A DNA stretch of 64,000 nt from Spirodela intermedia (taxonomy: Eukaryota; Streptophyta; Magnoliopsida; Alismatales; Araceae): the NCBI GenBank assembly GCA_902729315.2, contig LR746270.1, positions 794,501 to 858,500 of the forward strand. The letters run 5' to 3'. Below are positions 31,625-45,234 of the stretch, piece after piece (within the stretch, counting starts at the first letter, position 1; every line of letters starts with the position of its first letter). The position numbers were made by a program, and so were the translations under genes. A model generated the notes under the pieces. It made no database searches and had not been told where the DNA came from. It was given only the letters and a program-made list of their open reading frames with translations.

Positions 31625-34600
31625 ATGATGCAGGGTTGCTCGAGGCGCTCATGGCAGCAATTCCTGCAGAGCTCGCCTGCCCTGTCTGCCTCCCTTAAAT
31701 CTGTACATCCTCTGCCAGCAGGTAGTCCCTCTGCGCCCGCCCTACCATTTGTTCTCCTGCTGCCCCCCAATCTTGATTTCCTAGGGTTTTCTCTGTGGCG
31801 CGATCTTCTACCCGTGTGGCCAATTTCGCCGTCAAAAGTCGCTCATTCTCTTTATTATCTATTTTTCTGATGTCGTCGGATCGTACATTGCAGTGTATGA
31901 GACTCACGACGTACGGTACTCATCCGACATTGCGGTTAAGGGAGTCGGGCACCTCGTGCGCAAGGGCACGGGGGGTAGGTCATCCGTCAGGTGAGATTCT
32001 ATGACTTATTTCTGAAAGAAGGTTTGGATGGGTGAGGTTGACTGTATTTTGTCCTGCCATTGGTTTAGGCAACTTTTTTTCGTTATGGCGATTCGCAGAA
32101 AGCTGTAGTTATATGCGCTCTCCGTGTTTTGTTAGCAATACACTTGGAGGGGTATCGTCAATGTCTTCCGAACATTAGACGCCTGTATGATTGAAAAACT
32201 AACTTACTCCGAGGAGATATCACTCATCACCTGATTAATTTTCCATCATCTGCTTGATTTTTATGAAATTTTCAGTGGAATTGTTGCCACTGTCTTCGGA
32301 GCCACAGGCTTTCTTGGTCGCTATGTTGTTCAACAGCTTGGTGAGTTGTCAAAAACATTTTTTAGTTTTCAGCATTTTGAGTTCGCAGTTTATGGCTGAC
32401 TGCCCATCTCTCTTTTATACGTTTTGGCAGCTAAAATGGGTTCTCAAGTTCTTGTTCCTTTCCGAGGCTCTGAAGATTCCCACAGACATCTTAAACTGAT
32501 GGGTGATCTGGGACAGGTGTCTTGATCTCTGTCTTATATGTCTTTCCCGCTCCTGATTTCTTTTCTGAAAGTTTTACATCTGCTTCTTTGGTCGTAGATA
32601 GTGCCAATGAAGTACAACCCTAGAGATGAGGATTCAATTAAAGCTGTAATGGCTAAAGCGAATGTCGTCTTAAATCTTATTGGTTAGTATACCTTTAGAA
32701 TTCATTGGATAATTTCATTTGGTGGAATAATTATTCTACAGGCACTCATATGGGCTTATAATAATTTATTTTATGTAATATGGCAGGAAGGGATCATGAG
32801 ACAAGGAACTTCAGTTTTGAGGAAGTAAATCATGCTATGGCAGAGCAACTTGCAGTGGTTGGTATTCGATTACATTAGATTCCGTTATTACTTACTCAAA
32901 ATTTGGACGTTGTTTAGAGGCAGTCACTGTGTAATTGATAGCAAACATCATTCGACTGAAACACATGAAGTTGGGTCCTTTTTATTGTCCTTGAAGCCGA
33001 ACCCTACATAATGTTTAGTAATTGATCCCTTTTGAGAGTGTATCAGGAAGAAGCATCAAAACATAGGAAAAAAACTGATCATTGTAAAAGACTATTTTTT
33101 TCAATTATTTTCGTTGTGTAGCATAAATGTGATGCTGTTGCATACCCTTGTTGTCCAGAAAAAACTCTTTCCCTCCCCCCACCATTAAGGGAGTGAGGGA
33201 TAGAGCAGGATTATTGTCGTTGAAAATCCGCTAAATTTATAGATAAACATGGTTTGTAGATCCGTTTTTGTGGTTCCTATATTCACACATTTTCTTTCAA
33301 TTACGTTTTCTTTGTTCGTAATGCCTGGATCGACTTGAAGATGTTTCATGGAACATTGGCAATTCCATCCACACTGATGTACGTATGTTTCGGAAGTGAA
33401 AAAATCTTCGATTTATGTTACCGTATGTTGAAGGCATGCGTTACTGGTTGCATGCATCTTTGCACTGCAGAGTCTTTCAAAAGTGAGCTTGCAGAATTTT
33501 TGAACTGCTTAGGTTTATGATTTTAATTAATTACTGATGTCTGTTTGCCTCAGGACGTGAACGTTTTCTATTGAAAAAAGTTCTGGGCTGAAATATTTGG
33601 GGTTAATTGTCGTTGCTTTGACCTTATTAGAGTTTAATTTGTATGAACCTTTGTTAAGTACTGAGAAAATTTAAAAATGAAGCCATAGGTTTTGTATCCA
33701 ACGTTTGTCTGGCTAAACTGATAGCATGTGGTGTCTAGAAACTGATCGGTAATGGGAAAATAATGCTAGACAATAAACTGTGGCCACTATTTTTATTTGA
33801 CAATCCGGGAGAGGAAGGAATGTAGAGAAATAACTGGGTAAATCTGTTTTTTTAAGAAGTTTCCCCTGCTCTTTATTTAATTGTGAGCGTTTCTCATTTT
33901 TCTAGTTGTTACTTGATGTTTTTTTGCGCGAGCTTGAATAATTTGCCCATTAATTTTCTTTTTGCCATGATAACCTTGCTGATTTCATTTTGTTTCAAAA
34001 AAATTATTTGAAATTCATTCAGATAGCCAAGGAACATGGTGGCATCATGAGATTTATTCAAGTTTCTTGTCTAGGAGCATCTTCAACGTCTCCGTCTAAA
34101 ATGTGGAGGGCTAAAGCAGCAGCAGAGGAAGCTATTTTGAGAGAACTACCTGAGGTGAAAACTTTTACCACTATTTTCTAGTCAAAGTAAAATGGATGAA
34201 ATGAAAGCACCTGTGGTCACGTGACACTCTAGAATCTTAGTTTTGAAAGCACTTGTGGCCACCCAAGTGTTTCCTTTGAAATGCTTGCTTATGTTATTTC
34301 CCAATTATTTTAGCTTGCATGATGTGCTGCCGCTGAATCTTCAACTTTACGGATACAAGATAGTTTTAATAGACAAATCGGATACCTCAAATGTGCTGTC
34401 TTCTGTTTTTCGAGTTACAGGCCACAATCATGAAGCCTGGTGTCATGATTGGTACTGAAGACAGAATTTTAAACAAGTGGGCACATTTTGGAAAAAAATG
34501 GAGCTTTCTCCCACTGATTGGCGATGGATCCACTAAGTAATCTTTCCTCTCTAGTCTGCCAGTTATAGTCTTAAAATTCAACTGTGAAGTATAGAGTCAT

Positions 34601-36049
34601 TGGTACTCATGAACTTTTTTCTGTTTATTTATAAGTAAAATAGTCATTTATCAATGTGATTGCAGAATCCAGCCAGTATATGTCGTCGATGTGGCTGCGG
34701 CAATTATCGCAGCCTTGAAGGATGATGGTAGTAGCATGGGTAAAGTGTATGAGCTTGGTGGCCCAGACGTTTTCACTGTTCATGAACTGGTGACACATCT
34801 GCTAATCTTACTCGTTCATCTTATAGTTCAGGTTAAAAGTCTGATTTTTTTTCATTTTCAAAAGAGAATGACTTTTATCTGTTTCATTTCACAGGCAGAT
34901 TTGATGTTCGACACTATCCGTGAATGGCCACGGTATGTGAAGGTTCCTTTCCCTATTGCGAAGGTAGGTTCACTAGTCTGACTAGATGGTTTCACCGACC
35001 TATGTTATTATACTGTCATATACCTTCATTGAACTTAGCTAAGAACTTTCTTCGTCTTAATTCGAGTTCCTTTAAACCATTAATAGTTCATTTTTTTTCC
35101 TTTGGCATTGCTTCTTCCTTCTCTCTTGTTCAATGTCTGCTTAACCTGTCTTCTGTGTCTATATTAACATAACATATGTCCGACATTTGACCTTGAGAAA
35201 ATTTGCTCGATCATATGAAACGAGGATTATATATGTCGGCTTTGGATTAACCGAGGATGCATTGAATTTTCTCAATCTGGGATTTTTATTTTAACGTGTA
35301 GTTTGATGGCATGGGATGACAGCTACGGAAAATCTCTCCAGTGGAGATATTTCATTCTGTTGGTGATAATCTCCACTAAAAAATTTCTGTATGTGGGTAA
35401 TTTGATATTTCCATGATTAAGTTAAATAATAGATAACAGTGAATGCTTGGACTTTTATGAGAAGAACAGGCATGATTTGCAGTGTCTGAGAGAAGAAGAA
35501 TGGGCCCGCAAAGTGGGCTTCTTGAACTGGTGAGAACAGGCCCTAGACTGCTTTATTCTGTCCGTCGGCTGAGCTTAGTCAAACTAGCTCAAATGATCTA
35601 TAGATCATGGATGCCGCTGCTTCGTGCCCTGATTTTTTTTGTGCTGAAATGAGAGCGATTGGTCTTCTCCAGGTACTCACCGTCGATCCATTCTTTCTCG
35701 CAGGCTCTTGCTTCCCCCAGAGAGTTCTTACTGAACAAGGTTCCCTTCCCCCTTCCGACGCCGAACATCTTCAACCTGGATGAGATCAACTCCCTCACCG
35801 TAGACACCGTCGTGTCCGAGAACGGTGAGCTCTCTCCCTCGCTCCTCCGCTTCCCACTGGCGGCGCCGCCTGGTCTGACAACGATCTTCCCCCCCTCGAA
35901 ACCTCTGTGTAGCCCTCAAGTTCGCAGACCTCGGGGTCGTGCCGCACAAGCTGAAGGGGTACCCCATCGAGTTCCTCACCTCGTACCGCAAGGGCGGGCC
36001 CGCCTTCGGTTCTACCATTAGTGAGAAGCTGAGGAGCTCCGAGTTTTGA
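31625..36049 (+). CDS. NDUFA9: Mitochondrial complex I 39-kDa subunit, NDUFA9
   Basis: Twelve exons with consistent phases: 31625-31721, 31894-31990, 32276-32340, 32431-32516, 32598-32682, 32787-32857, 34023-34154, 34421-34536, 34666-34789, 34895-34963, 35704-35824 and 35913-36049 (TGA). The 1200-nt CDS gives 399 aa, close to Arabidopsis NDUA9. It is an accessory subunit of NADH:ubiquinone oxidoreductase in the inner mitochondrial membrane, an atypical SDR that binds NADPH. The N-terminus ([14 protein letters not shown]..) is a basic presequence; two adjacent ATGs (31625, 31628) are possible starts. Exon 3 carries the nucleotide-binding [11 protein letters not shown]. Other family blocks: [84 protein letters not shown]. 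Intron 6 (1165 bp) is the longest. Confidence 0.95.
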
Positions 36050-36329
36050 CCCGCCGCTGCCGCCGCCGCCGCCGCCGCGCAAGCTTCGTCAAGATTCATC
36101 ACGGGGGTTCTTCCCCCGCCCTCTCTGTCTCAGACTCTGCAAGTCTGTCCCTGTTTCTCTTCTGCAATAAGGGCAGGCGAGACTTTTGTCAATTGGAATC
36201 TCCTCGTGGCCCTGTTCATTGTTGGTGACCCAGATTTTCATAATTTTCATAAATCAAGTTACCTTTTTTTTCTCTCTCTCTCTCCATTCGTTTTGGGCCC
36301 CTCACTGTGCTGGGCCCTCTTCCCTCCTT

Positions 36330-36368
<39 letters not shown>

Positions 36369-37047
36369 ACGACGGAATAGACAGTTGAGAGCCTCGGGGC
36401 CCCAAGAAGAGATGCCGCCTTCTTCTCATGGCTGTTGGGCCTCCGAGGCCTCATATTTGAACTGGAGAGCCGAAAATGGTGGCCCTCCCCCGCTTCCGCA
36501 CGGACGCAGACACCACACACAAAATGGCCGTTTTTCCGGGGGGGAAAGGAGGTCGGACATCCAAAAGCGTCCGCAATTTGATCCGGGGACGATTCAGGTG
36601 ATCAGCCGAGAGCGCCGTCCTGCATGCGATCGATGTTTTTCGTCTCCTCTCACCCGTGATTCTCTGTTTCAGATCACCCCGGGATATGGTGGATGTGGAG
36701 TAGGAGAATCCTCCACCACCTTTACCAAATCTCTCCGGTACCTTCGCAACATTCATCTGGATTTAACCAGCTTGGAGCAGTTATTCAAAATCTTTACGCA
36801 TCAATCTGCTGTTCCCGATCATCCTTGCTGTTTTATTCTCCCTGTAAACCTCGTTACTGTGCATCACTGTTTCGGAATTCAATGCGCAAACAGTTCCGGC
36901 GAATCCAATGTAATGGCGCAAGCTTTTCTCTTCGTGCGTAGTCCGTCTTTCGGAAGCCACGGAATGGATGATCAATGGGAGCCTCTGAGGTGTTGAATTA
37001 TTCTCATGAATAATTGAAGTGCCTAGGGTTTCTTTCTGATCTCCGTA
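36050..37047. other. NDUFA9 3' flank and MAP3K promoter/5' UTR
   Basis: It begins with the NDUFA9 3' UTR. A (GA)n tract lies at about 36333-36364. The stretch 36590-37047 has no long frame leading into the MAP3K start and is probably 5' UTR, perhaps with an intron (a TTTCAG/ATC acceptor-like site at 36667-36675). Confidence 0.5.
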
Positions 37048-40000
37048 ATGTTGGGTGACGCACCATCCTCATCAGGTCAGAGGTTCCCGCATAACTATAT
37101 TCCGAGCAAGTTGGGAGGAGTACAGTCTGATCGGCATTTATCTGTTCAAACTGGTGAGGAATGCTCAATGGAGTTTCTTCATGATCGGGCAGCCTCCAGG
37201 GGACCTCCGGTGAGACCAAATGCAGATCGGTTCTACACGAAGAGGATGGGGCTCAACTATAAACCGAACCTTCATCAGGCCTGCGAAGATCTCACCGGCT
37301 TTCCTGGGCTTAGACGAACAGAATCTGACTGCGTGTCTGATGTCGAAAGGTCTTGCCGGATGAAGATGGATGGTAACAGAGCGTCCCACCACGCCCGAGC
37401 CGCTTCAGAGGAGGCCATTCCATCTCCTTTTCTGGCGATTTCCATTCAAGAATTGCGAAGCCATCCCTGTTCAGCGGGAAGCATCAATGGCTTACTTCAA
37501 CCTGACAAGCTGAAATTTCTGTGCAGCTTCGGAGGAAAGATCTTACCGAGGCCTAGCGACGGAAAACTAAGATACGTAGGGGGGGAGACCCGGATCATCT
37601 CGACTAGCAGGAACCCCTCCTGGGTGGAGCTCATGCAGAAAACTCAACGTATTTGCAACCAGTGCTACACCATCAAGTATCAGCTCCCTGAAGAGGACCT
37701 CGATGCTCTGATATCAGTTTCCACCGACGAAGATCTTCAGAATATGCTTGAAGAGTACCGCGGGCTCGACAATGTCAATGGATCACAGAGAATTCGTATA
37801 TTTCTTATAGTTTCAAATGAGGCTGAAAACTCCTCCTGTGACGCAAGAATCGCTCAGAATAGATCAGAATATCAGTATGTTGCAGCTGTTAATGGAATAA
37901 GCCCAGGGAAAAGCTCGAGTGGAGACAGCCCGAACCAGTTGGAGCATGCTCTGGATGGCTCTCTAATCTTGTTCCATGAATCGCTTGGTTCCCATCTCTC
38001 TTCTGACATTGTTGATGGAAGAAATACGTCAAGCCCAGATGGAATATACTTGAATCGTCCTTCTCAGGCATTTCTTACATCCCAAACTGCAACCCCGACC
38101 CTTTCACCTCCATTTTCTCCCAGGCAAGTGGATCCCATGGATTCGAGAATCTTTGGAAAGCAGTCAACATACGAGCAGCCTCTGACCGATCAATCCTTTG
38201 AAAACCATGATGGGATGGAGGATGGGCGTCGTACTTATGGGTTCTCCAAGCATCTTCCTTACTTGCATAATGACGCTGAGGTTTCAAAACAACCACACGG
38301 GATTCACTTCAAACATCACATCGAAAGACCTGCACACGAGGAGAGGGCCTTCCATTCTGAGATGCTTTCTAAAGAGCAGAACAATCTGAAAGGTATATCA
38401 TCAGGATCAAATGAGTTCGTTGGTTCCAACCTTGGAATTCCCCATGCATTCTCTGATCCAGTGCTTCCAGACCATGCTGGGAATAGTTCTTCCTCTCAGG
38501 AAGAAGGAACGCTATTGCCCTTGAGCTTTTCAAAACCACAGTTCGCCCAAAAATCATGTAGAGAAAATATGATAGATTCGACGATTCTAGAAAGCAAAGA
38601 AATCAACAAATTACAGGTTATAAAGTCGGAATATGCAGATTCTTTTGAATTTCTAGATACCACTTACATGAATTTGGATTATTCTGACAAAAGACATCAA
38701 GAGGACAATGTTTATTATGCAAATTCCAGACCACAATACTATAATGGCCCACGTGCCTTAAAGCACATTGAAGAGAAAGGAGCTCTGCTGGGTGCTGACA
38801 CTAATATAAGAGAAGGTGATGCCATATGTAAGACCGAAGTGATTGGCTCAAATGATCACAAAATTGGTTTCCGCGGTGCTCACCTATCCTCACAAGAGTT
38901 GGATGCATTAGAGAGGTGTGTTCCTGCATCTTCCTTCATTGTTTCAGGATCTTCCTCATCTATTGAAGAGCATTTCAGTTGTAATCAGACTGACCATGCC
39001 GAGTTGGGGATTCTGGTCTCGGATTATAAGACTAGCAAAAGTCAACCCAGCAGTTTTTCTGGGGAATTAGGTGGCAATAATGAATACAAAGCAGAAAGAA
39101 TTATCGGTATAAGGCCTCATTATTCATGGGTCAATAGTTCTTCTGAAATTTTCCTTACAGATAAATACCCCGTTGGTGGCATGGAAGAACAACGTAGAAA
39201 TGAAAATTCAAGTGAAATAGCTAGCGTATCATCATCCACGAACTCGATTTCTCTTCTTTCTCCTGGTATTATACCTGTTGACTCAAGCAGTCTCCATGAA
39301 TCAGAAGTTTCAAGTTCAACAACTTCAGTTCCACTCGTCCTGTTCAGCAAGGATGATCAGAGCTTGAACTTGTGTACCGATGACCCTCCTAATCGAACCT
39401 CACCTCAGAGCCCACCTATAGATCAAACTTTGATGAGAGGAGTTTCTCTTCTTGATCAGGACTCTCTGAATCATCCCAGTCCTCAGGTTCAAGCAACATT
39501 TGATTCTAAATCACAGAAGACTGAATACAGACAACTGAAAACTGAGTTGAACGATAAAGCTCCTATCAAGGGACACGTTGCAGTTAAAGATGTAACAGCT
39601 GGTGTGTCTTCGGACATCCCACTATCCCCAACTATAGTACCCCGTGTAACGCATCAAGCTACTCGAGAAGTCGACGTCTATAATACATCAAGCATCACCC
39701 TTGAATATGAATGTGAGGTACGTGAGTGGCAACAACATGCTGATGTTTTCCCACGTGAACCCTGCTGGCGCCATAACAGATTTCTGATTCGTGCTCCTAT
39801 TATCCAGGAAGACATTGTGGAGGATCCCTACATATCCATCAGTGATGCTGCAATAGCTGAAATAGAAGCTGGGATTTATGGTTTGCAGGTTGGACTCTGT
39901 TCCAATATCATTCATGAGTAAAGTACATATTCGACAAGTCTTTAGAACACATGAATGTGCTACTTATGTTCCCAAACATTTTAAATTATTCTTTCCGAAC

Positions 40001-42590
40001 AACGTCTGATGTGAAGTTAAGACACAATATCTGATTCCATAGTTCGGTAAGTGATGAGGACAAAAAACGCCAACCCGCCAGAGTGTAACATGCGTAAGAA
40101 AAAAAATTTAATGGACAACATACCATCTTCGGAAAATATTAGAAAGTTACATGTAAATTTCCTTTAATCAACGTGTCACTTATGTGAGTTCCCTATGTAA
40201 TTTTTTTTTATTGACATATGTTCCATGCAATTCATATTAAAAGCTATTATTTTATTTTTTGTGCTTTTTTTTACTTACTGTTGTATGGTTCTAAACCATT
40301 ACCAGCGTCTAGGTACTCACGGCCAGTTAGCACAGTCTATTGTGTCTTAATTTTGTAATTATGGATGAAAAAGATTGTGGGCATTTTTCGAGATTCCTGG
40401 GAAATGTATTCACTTGCCGTTAGCAGTACTGTGGCCAAGGATAGGTTGGCGTGTATTAAAAAAGGTCGGGAATAAAGTGCATCCAATCATATGTTATTGT
40501 AACATAAATGTGTACTTCCATTTTCTTTACTGAATATTTCAGATTCTGATGGGCAGATCATAAAGAATGCTGATCTTGAGGAATTACGAGAATTGGGGTC
40601 AGGCACATTTGGGACTGTGTACCACGGAAAATGGCGGGGTACAGATGTTGCCATAAAACGAATAAGAAAGAGCTGCTTTTCAGGGAGAACATCTGAGCAA
40701 GAGCGCTTGGTATGTAATTTTAAGATTTCAGGTTTAAGTTGGCCAGCAATTGATGTACTTATTACAAAATGTTCTCATTCCTACTTTTTTTAATTTCTAA
40801 AGGGACACTGGCAAATAGAAACACTAAAATACTTTCGAGCTATCAACCCTCGATGCATCCTCAAACCCTAGATAATATCACGAATCAATCTTTCGCCATT
40901 AACCATGGATAAGGTTTATGAGTCTTAAGGAAAGTTTCTAGTTCTTAACATTTCTTATACTACATCAATCCCAACTCTGCTTCATCGTGATTCTGCTTTT
41001 TAGCGTTTTAATGTCTACTATTTTAAGAACCTGACGAAATTTGGCACATTAAAACTTCGGCAGACAATGGCTGACCGCCTAGTGGAAAATGTGATCCTTG
41101 TTACATTATTCCATTGCCACTGCAGACTAAAGATTTCTGGAGAGAGGCACATATTCTCTCAAAGCTTCACCATCCAAATGTGGTAGCCTTCTATGGAGTG
41201 GTTCCAGATGGGGCTGGAGGGACCCTGGCCACTGTGACGGAATATATGGTGAATGGTTCACTTAGGCATGTTCTAATACGAAAAGACAGGTAATTATTCT
41301 CTACTCATGTTAGCCATATTATGTTCCAAAGTTAGGCTCATGCGCCAAATTCCATTGCAGGTCACTTGACCGTCGGAAAAGGCTCATGATTGCAATGGAT
41401 GCTGCCTTTGGCATGGAGTATTTGCATTCAAAAAACATTGTTCATTTTGATCTGAAATGCGATAATTTACTGGTTAATATGAGGGACCCCCAGAGACCTA
41501 TATGCAAGGTGAATGCTCCATTTTTGTCTGCTTTTCTTCCGTTCTCTAGTCCATTTGATGAAACTTAAGATACATCGACACACTTTTCTTCTGCATCGTG
41601 GTTTAAAATGGACTCAGATTCTATATGTACAAAAGGGAGTTCAGTAAGAACGTGGGTGGTTCTCTGAAGAAATTTTATTTTAAACTTCGAATTGGTCTCT
41701 AGGAGGATTTAGATGCGGGCGTTGTTTAAGACATGAGAATTATGTTTGGATATGTAAATATGTACGAATGTCGACTCAAACATATTACAAGCTCAAACCT
41801 GGGTTTATGCTCGGCCAAGCTTAAATCTCCCGATTCAGCGCAAAGAAGCAGCAAACCCAAGGAAGCCCCAACTAATTTGTTTTGATTTACTAGATCTATA
41901 TGGCTTTGTTTGAGAGAGAGAGAGAGAGAGAGAGAGATTCTTGTACCAGAACTTCCATAACTTTTCCCTGTTTTCTTTCAGGTTGGGGACTTTGGCTTGT
42001 CAAGGATTAAACGCAACACCCTAGTCTCAGGTGGTGTACGAGGAACCCTCCCGTGGATGGCACCAGAGCTGTTGAATGGGAGTAGCAACAGGGTTTCTGA
42101 AAAGGTAAGGCAGAGTAATCGTCCGAAAAAAGGTGAGCCAAACTTATGCACGGTGATCTAGTGATTAATGCAGAGCTTTGCAGGTTGATGTCTTCTCGTT
42201 TGGGATAGCCCTTTGGGAGATCCTTACAGGAGAGGAACCTTATGCTAACATGCATTGTGGCGCAATTATTGGTAAGTCTTCCAAAAATAAAGCAGGTCAT
42301 ATGGGCAGTGCAGATTTTTACATTCTCTGCCATAGAATGCAAGTTATTGTAAATTCTTCTTCTTCTTTTTTTTTTCTAGTGGTTGACTTCTAAATACTTG
42401 CACCTTCACATGTGAAGGAGGAATTGTGAGCAACACCCTTCGACCACCTATCCCAGATTACTGTGATCCAGAATGGAAAAGACTCATGGAACAATGCTGG
42501 TCACCTGATCCTGCAGCACGCCCATCATTCACAGAGATCACACACAGGTTGCGCTCAATGTCAATGGCTCTTCAGACAAAAAGGTCGTAG
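37048..42590 (+). CDS. PB1-domain Raf-like MAP kinase kinase kinase
   Basis: Seven exons: 37048-39888 (large, 947 codons), 40557-40709, 41126-41289, 41361-41508, 41982-42104, 42184-42271 and 42421-42590 (TAG). Phases match; the product is 1228 aa. A PB1 domain spans residues 155-254 ([20 protein letters not shown] .. [11 protein letters not shown]). A long Ser-rich, probably disordered linker follows. The kinase domain starts near 955: glycine loop [11 protein letters not shown] (961-971), lysine K981 in VAIKR, catalytic HFDLKCDN (D1083), DFGLSR (D1105), GTLPWMAPE. It looks active. HFDLK with an N-terminal PB1 marks the plant Raf-like group B4/B-type kinases, several of which phosphorylate SnRK2s in ABA or osmotic signalling; that role is inferred. 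Exon 2 has two possible acceptors. Confidence 0.95.
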
Positions 42591-43062
42591 TCGTCCAAAA
42601 CCAATCCACATTCAGGTTTCCCAATTTCTTTCAGTGGTGACCGGGGCAGTTCTAACGTGAGATAATATACCATAATTTTCAAAGACGAATGTGAATCCGA
42701 TGAGCAGTTTTTGCCGTCATTGGAAATTATTTATTTGTTCTATATTCTTTATTAAGACAGGTCTGTGCTGATATTCACATGTAAAAGGCAGTGTAAATTA
42801 TTTTCTTTTGTTATTTTCCTGCGCATGATTTTGTTAAATTTTTTGACATGGAATGAAATTTATTATATGAAATTAATCCACGTCGCCCAAAAAAAAAGCA
42901 TGCTGCTACATTTCTTGGCATATTGTATTACTCGGTGGGAAATTGTTTTGAAACAAATATATATCAGCAACATGCCAGAAACCAACCAAATATAGAGTTC
43001 GAGTACCAGTCTTCTAGTAGATGGCCGCATTTGTCCAGCAGAAGCAGCAGTGGGGAGCACCA
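42591..43062. other. Convergent 3' flanks of MAP3K and PPR genes
   Basis: MAP3K (plus) and the PPR gene (minus) converge here, their stop codons about 475 bp apart. AT-rich, no gene seen. Confidence 0.6.
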
Positions 43063-44733
43063 TCAAGCAAGCTGAAGGCGGATCTTCTCAAGCATTTCGC
43101 CCACAACATTGCAGATGTCTCCTGTCCGACAGAGCCCGCTTCTGCAGTGCGCCCTAATCAACTTGTCAAAAGTGGGAACATCCGGACTCAACCCCTGGTT
43201 CAGCATCTCCTTCAACAGCATCCTCCCCGCCGAGAGATCCCCGTTTCTGACCAGTCCGCCGATCAGAGCCGAGTACACCACGAGATCAGCCGAGAGATGC
43301 CGCTTGAGATCCCCGAAGAGATGGCGAGCGTCGGCGCTCCTTCTCTCCCTGCAGAGGTGCTCTATCCGTATGGTGTAGGTGACCAGATCGTGCTCAATGT
43401 TCTCCTCAAGCATCCGCCGGAGGAGCTCATCAGCGTCGGCCGCAGCTCCGACGGCGAGAAACCCATCGATTAGGGTATTGTAGGTCACCGCGTTTGGGGT
43501 GAACCCGCCGTTCTCCATGATCCTCCTCGCCTTTCGGAGCTTCCCGCCCCTGCAGAGGCTGTAGATGACGATGTTGCAGGTCCGAGCATCAGGAGCGACG
43601 CCCTTCTTCACCATCGCCACCAGCAGTTCCGCCACCGCCGCCCACTCCCTGATCTCGCAGAAGGCGCTCATCACGGTGTTGTAGTTGACAGCGGTGACCT
43701 CCCATCCCAACTGAGAGCTCGCCTCCAGCAGCCTCTTCGCCTCATGGGGATTGGAATCGCGGCAGAGGCAGCAGAGCAGGATGTTGATGGTGACGGCCGA
43801 CGGGCAGAGCCCGTTCGCCGCCATAGCTCCCAGTTGCTTGAAGGCCTCCTCGGCCCTGCCCGCCTTGCAGAGCCCGTCCATGAAGGTGTTGTAGCTTACC
43901 ACGCTGGGCCGCCAGCCGGCGACGGCACACTCCGCCAGCATCTTCTCCACCGCCGAGAAATCCCGACGGCGGCAGAACCCGCCGATGAGAATGTTGTGAG
44001 CCACCGTGCTAGGGGGGCACCCGCTCTCCTCCATGACCTTCATTAGAGCGCTGGCTTCCTCCATTCTCCCTCTCGCGCAGAGCGCCTGCAAGATGGGCGT
44101 GTAGCTGTAGGCGTTGGGGTGGCAGCCCACCCGTAGCATCTGGTCCAGGACGCGGTAGGCCTCATCGATCCTCCCCGCTCGTGACAGGCGGGCGATCAGA
44201 GTCGAGTAGGTGGTCTCGTCTGGTCGGCAACCCGAGCTCGACATTGAATCGAACACCCTGCGGGCGAAGCTGCGGGAAGAGGGAGACACCTTGAGGAGGA
44301 TGTTGTGGGTGGAGGCGTCCATGGCGAGGCCCGCCGACTGCATCTGGTCGAGCACCGCCGCCACCTCGAGCGGGCCGCCGCCCTTCTCCACGACGGCGTT
44401 CAGCGCGGTGTTGTAGCAGAGGACCGCCCACCGCCGGCGGCGAAAGGTAGAGGGAGGAGGGGCCTCCCTCGTCTGCCGGAGAAGCCTGAGGGCCTCCTCG
44501 GGCTGGCCGGCTCTGCCGTACGCCTTCATGAGGGCGACCCGCGTCGCCGGATGCTCGCCGGAAGGATCGGCGACGCAGTGAAGGACGCCGGCGGGGGGGC
44601 GCTGGAACTCGGAAGAGAACCTGACGGCCTCCGCGAACAGGGCGGGTAGTTCTCCGACGGCGGAAGGCCCGCTCCGCTGCGGCGGCCGCAGGCGGAGCAC
44701 CTTGCCGCCGCCGCCGGCCATCGTTGGGTTCAC
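43063..44733 (-). CDS. P-class pentatricopeptide repeat (PPR) protein
   Basis: A single intronless 556-aa frame on the minus strand, starting at 44733 (MNPTMAGGGG) or at an in-frame ATG at 44721. After a basic, low-acid leader (KVLRLRPPQRSG) come about eleven or twelve 35-residue repeats of the VTYNTLIDGFCKAGR type. Examples: ETTYSTLIARLSRAGRIDEA, YSYTPILQALCARGRMEEA, VAHNILIGGFCRRRDFSAV, VSYNTFMDGLCKAGRAEEA and VTYNTLIDGFLAVGAAADA. There is no E, DYW or SMR domain. Such proteins bind specific organelle RNAs for processing, stability, splicing or translation. The target organelle is probably the mitochondrion or plastid but cannot be decided from sequence. Strongly GC-rich, unlike the neighbouring MAP3K. 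Confidence 0.93.
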   Translation of the reverse strand: MNPTMAGGGGKVLRLRPPQRSGPSAVGELPALFAEAVRFSSEFQRPPAGVLHCVADPSGEHPATRVALMKAYGRAGQPEEALRLLRQTREAPPPSTFRRRRWAVLCYNTALNAVVEKGGGPLEVAAVLDQMQSAGLAMDASTHNILLKVSPSSRSFARRVFDSMSSSGCRPDETTYSTLIARLSRAGRIDEAYRVLDQMLRVGCHPNAYSYTPILQALCARGRMEEASALMKVMEESGCPPSTVAHNILIGGFCRRRDFSAVEKMLAECAVAGWRPSVVSYNTFMDGLCKAGRAEEAFKQLGAMAANGLCPSAVTINILLCCLCRDSNPHEAKRLLEASSQLGWEVTAVNYNTVMSAFCEIREWAAVAELLVAMVKKGVAPDARTCNIVIYSLCRGGKLRKARRIMENGGFTPNAVTYNTLIDGFLAVGAAADADELLRRMLEENIEHDLVTYTIRIEHLCRERRSADARHLFGDLKRHLSADLVVYSALIGGLVRNGDLSAGRMLLKEMLNQGLSPDVPTFDKLIRAHCRSGLCRTGDICNVVGEMLEKIRLQLA

Positions 44734-45234
44734 CCATGCTTACCCCATGAGACCGCCCGACTCAGGATCATCCCGAGTCAACTTCTTGAGAATCCCTTCA
44801 GAGCAACTACATAAATACGAGAAAACATCCATCTCTGAATGAAGTCACCGCCGGTAAAGAAATTGATAATTACATTTATCCACATGTAAACAGCTAAAAT
44901 AGAGCACAAAAAATAATCTCGTTTCAAAAAACTGTTTAAGTAAATTAAAAATAATAATTTGCATTTTGAATTACAAAGTGCATTTTAATTATTTCTTTAA
45001 AACTTGTGCCTCTGAAGATAATATGAACAACATTGAACTTGTGTCTTTACGCAAGCCCATTAAAACTCCACACACTCTGGCCTCTGCTGTGCCGTCAAGC
45101 GTACGCGGCCGTGCCGCCGTGCGTTTCCTCGTGTCGCCGTGCGCACCATTCTAGCGCACAGACTCATCTTAAACATATTTTTTTCGATTTTTAGAAGAGA
45201 AACATAATTTATAAGAAAAAAATTGAATTCCTCA
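44734..45234. other. Intergenic region between PPR and transporter genes
   Basis: No gene supported. It holds the PPR promoter side and the 3' flank of the transporter (stop 45235-45237). AT-rich. Confidence 0.55.
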
